From NCBI GenBank assembly GCA_964538025.1, contig CAZICZ010000006.1, positions 124,001 to 188,000 of the forward strand: a DNA stretch of 64,000 nt, in the 5' to 3' direction. Both the position numbers and the translations under genes were made by a program. Positions 60,416-64,000 of this stretch are shown here, one piece after another (the first letter of the stretch is position 1; each line of letters starts with the position of its first letter). The notes below the pieces were generated by a model. It was given only the letters and a program-made list of their open reading frames with translations. It was not told where the DNA came from and made no database searches. The DNA is from UBA5078 sp964538025 (GTDB taxonomy: Bacteria; Pseudomonadota; Gammaproteobacteria; Pseudomonadales; Pseudohongiellaceae).

Positions 60416-61546
60416 ATGAAAAACGCATTCAAAAGTCTGGTGATGGGATTGTCTATCGCCGGGTTCGCAGCACCGCTGGCAGGTCATGCCCAGACGGGAA
60501 ATACACTGATAGATTCCAAATTTCCTGAGTTGAGTCGCTATCTCAACGTATCGGAAGTGCTGCAAGCTGCCGTGTTCGACGAGATCGTGGCGAGTAATGG
60601 ATCGAGCGATTCGACGATTGGAAAAGCCCTGTTGAAGGAAGCCCTCGTCGAGCTGTCAGCGGCTGAATTTTCTCATTATCACAGTGCCTCCGATCACCTC
60701 GCCATGCTTGGCCCTTTCCGTGTTTTCGAAAGCCGCGCGACACCCGGTTTGCAAGCGATGATTCGCAGCGAGTTTGATCAGGAAGAAACGGACAACGTAC
60801 TCGAAGCGAACGGCAGCATTCCTCCCGTTGCAGTACAGGTATTGAAGCGGGGCCGTGATTTCGGCAACAAGCTCATCGAAATTTATCTGGACGATGATAT
60901 TTTTGACAAGCATTCAGCAGTGGATGCCGCGCTGCAAGACTATCTCAGCGATGATGCGCACTCCGTGGCGGCACATCCTAAATCCTCGGACCTTTTGTCC
61001 GAACATCCTTATGCCTACTCTTTCCGAGTGGGATTTCCCCAGCTGAGCGGCCTGACCTGGGCGTCCCAGTGGCTGCAGTTGGCAACTCTCGAGTTGGCGA
61101 TGAAATCCCGTAGTCAGGCAGAGCTCGAAAACAACATCAGCAACGTTATTGCGTTGTATGAAGAAAAAATTGCTCCGGCGCATGGTGGGCTTATGAACTT
61201 GCCGACAGACATTCCCACCATGCCGGTAATCGCGCCAAACCTTTATGGATTTCATCCTGGAGCGGCCTACGTCATCGACAATATTTCCGCGTTGAAGGTG
61301 GTTATCGGGGACATTCTGGTGAACCCGGATGTGCCGAATCGTACTCAGGCAATCGAAGAAATGGTGGCGAAATTTACTGATAAAAACGAATTCCTCGACA
61401 AGGAAACCGACTACCTGTATTTCGTTCTGCGTGGCGGAATTTACAACCAGGGCGGTCCTGCAGTGGGGGGGATGGTCGAAAACGAGCGCAATCGATCTCG
61501 TGCAGCGTCAAACATTCAACATATCAGTAACTACCCTATGCGATAA
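60416..61546 (+). CDS. Secreted protein of unknown function, partner of redoxin-cytochrome fusion
   Basis: A 376-residue protein with a signal peptide (ending GHAQTGN). The mature part is largely helical, with few Cys, and ends in conserved-looking segments (GLMNLPTDIPTMPVIAPNLYGFHPGAAYVIDNISALKVVIGDIL, then YFVLRGGIYNQGGPAVGGMVENER). No family was recognised. The ATG at 60416 has GGGGG 5 nt upstream. It lies 48 bp before the redoxin-cytochrome-copper-monooxygenase gene on the same strand and is probably co-transcribed, suggesting a shared function in the periplasm. Confidence 0.75.
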   Translation: MKNAFKSLVMGLSIAGFAAPLAGHAQTGNTLIDSKFPELSRYLNVSEVLQAAVFDEIVASNGSSDSTIGKALLKEALVELSAAEFSHYHSASDHLAMLGPFRVFESRATPGLQAMIRSEFDQEETDNVLEANGSIPPVAVQVLKRGRDFGNKLIEIYLDDDIFDKHSAVDAALQDYLSDDAHSVAAHPKSSDLLSEHPYAYSFRVGFPQLSGLTWASQWLQLATLELAMKSRSQAELENNISNVIALYEEKIAPAHGGLMNLPTDIPTMPVIAPNLYGFHPGAAYVIDNISALKVVIGDILVNPDVPNRTQAIEEMVAKFTDKNEFLDKETDYLYFVLRGGIYNQGGPAVGGMVENERNRSRAASNIQHISNYPMR

Positions 61547-61594
61547 CCGCAGATGCGGCATCGATTTGATTGAGCGTTGGCAAGGATTAAACCT

Positions 61595-63286
61595 ATGACG
61601 AGATTGTCTGTATCGTGTCTGGGTGTTTGTATCGCGTTGGCCTCCGGGTCCGCCACTGCTGCACTGGATAGAACCGGAGATTTCGCGCTTCTTGATGAGA
61701 GCGGGAATTTCCATCAACTCAGTCGCTATCAGCATCGAAAAGCGGTTGTGGTGATGTCCTATGTCCACGGATGTCCCAACATGGATGCCATGGTGGATGA
61801 ATTTGCCGCCATAAAATCCGAATTTACTGACAAACCCATTGAGTTTCTATTAATCGACTCATTGGGTTCTGACAGGGCATCTCTCAAGGCGCTCAATCTC
61901 GACATCCCAATCCTGCAGGACAATGGTCAGCTCGTGTCTGAAGCTCTCGGATTAAGTCATGCTGGGGATGTCCGCATCCTTAATCCGGACCGAATCTCCC
62001 TGTTTTATACGGGAGCGGTCTCTGCAGAGCTGAGCAACACGTTGAACGCCGTGTTGGCAGGTCCTGTTCGAAATACCGTGAAAACCGAAAATACCTCTCC
62101 CTGTGGAATCGACTACCCTGTCAAGGCGTTGCATGCCGCACAGGTTCCGGATTATGCGACCGAGATTGCCCCGATCATTCTGGAGAATTGCGTCGTTTGT
62201 CATCGACAGTTCGGAGTGGGCCCCTTCGCGATAGACAGCTACACGTCGTTGCTTGGTTGGTCACCCATGATTAAAGAGGTTCTTCTCAATAAGAGAATGC
62301 CTCCGGCGCAAGTAGATCCTGACATCGGCCATTCCCCTTCCGCGCGGTATATCCCGACCGAAAGTATCCAAACGCTGGTGCATTGGTTGAGCGCAGGAGC
62401 ACCCCGGGGAGAGGGCGCAGACCCGCTTGCCGAATTCAAGTATGTAGAGTCCAAGGAGTGGTTGCTGGGAGAGCCCGATGTGATCGTGTCCGCCCCCCCT
62501 CAGAAAATTCCTGCAACGGGTGTGCTGGACTATGTCTATGTCGACGTCCCATTGCCCTTTGAAGAAGACAAATGGGTGGTGGGGATGCAATACCAACCCG
62601 TTGCAACGAGCTCACTCCACCACCTGATGACATTTGTCACGCCTGCAGATGGTGATTTCTGGGGCGAAGAGCGCAATGCTTCAAGCTCCACGCGGCGGTT
62701 CCTGGATGGTTATTCCCCGGGGGAGCCACGAGCACAGAAATTCCCTGATGGTACTGGTGTCTTTATCAAGAAGGGATCAAAGCTCTCCATGCAGTTCCAC
62801 TATGTTGGCATAGGGACGGAGCTGGTGGATGAAACGAAAATAGGATTCTATTTTGCCGATGCGGCGCAGAGTGCCCAATTGAAAGAGCGGCTGGTTCAGG
62901 CCGTGTCTTCGCAGGTTGCGCTCCCTCCTAATCAACATACTATTCCGGCACATGCGGAATACACGTTCGGGGAGTCTGTGGTGATTTCTGGCGTAAGAGC
63001 CAAAATGAATGCGCGCGGCAAGAATATGAAATTCAGCGTCGAATACCCGGACGGTCGAGTACAGGATATTTTGAGTGTGCCGGCTTACAACTATGGGTGG
63101 CAGCCCCACTATGTCCTTTCTGAGCCCGTCACAGTCCCTGCAGGGAGCAAGGTGCATGTCACGGGGGCTTTCGATAATTCCGTCTCAAACCCGTTCAATC
63201 CGGATCCCAATGCGGAAGTACATTCCGGGCTTGAAAGTTGGGATGAAATGTTTACCGGGTATTTCACATTCCACAAGGCTGAATGA
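61595..63286 (+). CDS. Exported redoxin-cytochrome c-copper monooxygenase fusion with lost CuM histidines
   Basis: A 563-residue exported protein. A signal peptide (to about residue 22) is followed by a redoxin domain (Cys60 in HGCPNMDAM; Cys170), a cytochrome c domain (CVVCH, Cys199/Cys202/His203, with RMPPAQ Met) and a C-terminal region like the type II copper, ascorbate-dependent monooxygenase fold (PHM/DBH). The first copper site shows His342-His343 and His402. The second normally reads HxH near the ARGK segment, but here it is Lys470-Met471-Asn472; Met552 of WDEM remains. A redox-relay or inactive monooxygenase-like protein is possible. ATG 61595 has AAGGA 8 nt upstream. Confidence 0.82.
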   Translation: MTRLSVSCLGVCIALASGSATAALDRTGDFALLDESGNFHQLSRYQHRKAVVVMSYVHGCPNMDAMVDEFAAIKSEFTDKPIEFLLIDSLGSDRASLKALNLDIPILQDNGQLVSEALGLSHAGDVRILNPDRISLFYTGAVSAELSNTLNAVLAGPVRNTVKTENTSPCGIDYPVKALHAAQVPDYATEIAPIILENCVVCHRQFGVGPFAIDSYTSLLGWSPMIKEVLLNKRMPPAQVDPDIGHSPSARYIPTESIQTLVHWLSAGAPRGEGADPLAEFKYVESKEWLLGEPDVIVSAPPQKIPATGVLDYVYVDVPLPFEEDKWVVGMQYQPVATSSLHHLMTFVTPADGDFWGEERNASSSTRRFLDGYSPGEPRAQKFPDGTGVFIKKGSKLSMQFHYVGIGTELVDETKIGFYFADAAQSAQLKERLVQAVSSQVALPPNQHTIPAHAEYTFGESVVISGVRAKMNARGKNMKFSVEYPDGRVQDILSVPAYNYGWQPHYVLSEPVTVPAGSKVHVTGAFDNSVSNPFNPDPNAEVHSGLESWDEMFTGYFTFHKAE

Positions 63287-63359
63287 GCCCACTGCCCTAA
63301 GCTACTCTTTGCTGATTAGCTCGCCAAGTTCGCTAATCATCTTTTCCCTCAACCAATAA

Positions 63360-63388
63360 AAAAGGCCTAAGACAAAGTCTTAGGCCTT
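63360..63388. terminator. Bidirectional terminator between convergent genes
   Basis: A perfect 13-bp stem (AAAGGCCTAAGAC at 63360-63372 / GTCTTAGGCCTTT at 63376-63388) with a 3-nt loop lies between the fusion gene and the convergent partial gene. T-rich sequence follows on both strands. Confidence 0.9.
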
Positions 63389-63395
63389 TCTCAGG

Positions 63396-63419
63396 CTTCC
63401 TGCAGGTTTCCCTGCAGGA
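63396..63419. terminator. Second hairpin between convergent genes
   Basis: A 10-bp stem (TTCCTGCAGG at 63396-63405 / CCTGCAGGAA at 63410-63419) with a 4-nt loop lies just inside the minus-strand gene's 3' side. It has no clear U-run and probably only reinforces the adjacent terminator. Confidence 0.5.
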
Positions 63420-63431
63420 ATCTTTCAGCTA

Positions 63432-64000
63432 TTACTCTGCAGCTACTGAACGCTGCTTGGCGGCTTCGCGCTGTGCCAGGATTTCCTGGTAGCCTTCGTC
63501 GTCAAGGTGAGTCACTGCAATCCATGCGTGAGTCATTTCGTCAGCTGTACGGCTGCCTTCCACGACCCAGAAATCTGGATCTGGGTTGTTCGGGTTGTTG
63601 GCAGTATTGTCGTACCACTGCTTGATCACCAGAACGGCACCAGTTGGGAGCAGAGGAGCAACATCTGTCTCAAACAGGTGGCTGTGGTGCCATGTAGCAC
63701 TCCAGTTAGAGATCTGGCTGATCTGCTCAGTGCGGCCAGTCGCTGGGTAGAAAATCTCCAGAGAGGCAGCGCGCATGCGCAGGTGGCCGTGCGGCTGGAA
63801 GCTGTCGATACGAACAGGGTGATCAAATGAGTGGAATCCCTGAGTCATAGCAGTGCCATGCGGAGGAATTACCAGTTCGCCCTGATTGAGACGGTAAAGC
63901 TTCAGGTCTTGCTTGAAGCGTGCCTTCTCTTCGTAACCTTCCGGGTGCAACCAGATACCAATTTGAACAACGTTATCCTCGATCACAGTGCCAGGAGCTG
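63432..64000 (-). CDS. Copper monooxygenase-like protein, 5' part outside window
   Basis: The C-terminal 189 residues of a protein that continues past the window edge. The visible part resembles the second half of the copper type II monooxygenase fold in the fusion at 61595: HGH in SFQPHGHLRMRAASLEIF fits the second copper site, KQWYDNTANNPNNPDPDFW matches the FDNSVSNPFNPDPN segment, and DEM supplies the Met ligand. Here the HxH pair is kept, unlike in the neighbour. N-terminal domains cannot be seen, so redoxin or cytochrome modules are unknown. The frame has no start of its own in the window. Confidence 0.75.
   Translation of the reverse strand, partial: APGTVIEDNVVQIGIWLHPEGYEEKARFKQDLKLYRLNQGELVIPPHGTAMTQGFHSFDHPVRIDSFQPHGHLRMRAASLEIFYPATGRTEQISQISNWSATWHHSHLFETDVAPLLPTGAVLVIKQWYDNTANNPNNPDPDFWVVEGSRTADEMTHAWIAVTHLDDEGYQEILAQREAAKQRSVAAE

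Overview
The window looks like chromosome from a marine-type, aerobic gammaproteobacterium. The best evidence is the run nnr-tsaE-amiB-mutL-miaA-hfq-hflX-hflK-hflC-hisZ-purA (45140-58339), a gammaproteobacterial housekeeping order; hisZ and an endonuclease-type MutL fit the Pseudomonas/Cellvibrio side better than the enterics. The surrounding exported quinoproteins, c-type cytochromes, TonB receptor, Tat-exported oxidases and copper-monooxygenase-like proteins suggest a respiratory heterotroph. Genus is not determinable from the sequence alone. No rRNA, tRNA, IS element, prophage or CRISPR array was seen.

Layout. 1-4000: a truncated cytochrome-PQQ dehydrogenase, a CHRD protein and an exported M28-like peptidase, all on the minus strand. 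4161-9396: a large hybrid histidine kinase, S-formylglutathione hydrolase and a pirin. 9397-14094: an arabinose-donor locus (UbiA-HAD fusion, DprE2, DprE1, GtrA) in the order of the mycobacterial cell-wall genes, with a DUF924 gene inserted on the opposite strand. 14241-21183: IMPase, the divergent finR/fpr pair, an exported redoxin, an RND/MMPL exporter with an acidic repeat, and a ClpP paralogue. 21226-24531: a secreted protein, NnrU, a possible OxyR-linked small RNA, OxyR and an exported hydrolase. 24651-31369: an IorAB-type molybdenum hydroxylase, a lipoprotein, an exported SurE, an FMN-dependent glutamate synthase-like protein and a DUF481 protein.

31524-39523 is the most interesting region. 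It holds an exported RidA, a dihaem cytochrome c, a TonB receptor, a ToxR/CadC-type membrane regulator and a Tat-exported flavin amine/amino-acid oxidase. The receptor and oxidase promoters share a pair of GGAGG-centred boxes 22 bp apart, each followed after exactly 20 nt by an ATAAT-type -10 box and then about 125 nt before the start codon. This points to one regulon for periplasmic amine or amino-acid oxidation: the oxidase makes an imine, RidA hydrolyses it, and the cytochrome may take the electrons.

39919-45092 carries SixA- and ChaN-like genes, DUF4159 and DUF6351 proteins and a MarR regulator. After the housekeeping cluster come a NhaP2/CvrA-type antiporter (58556-60283), an unrecognised secreted protein paired with a redoxin-cytochrome-copper-monooxygenase fusion that has lost two expected copper ligands (60416-63286), and the 3' part of a related protein that keeps them (63432-64000, minus).
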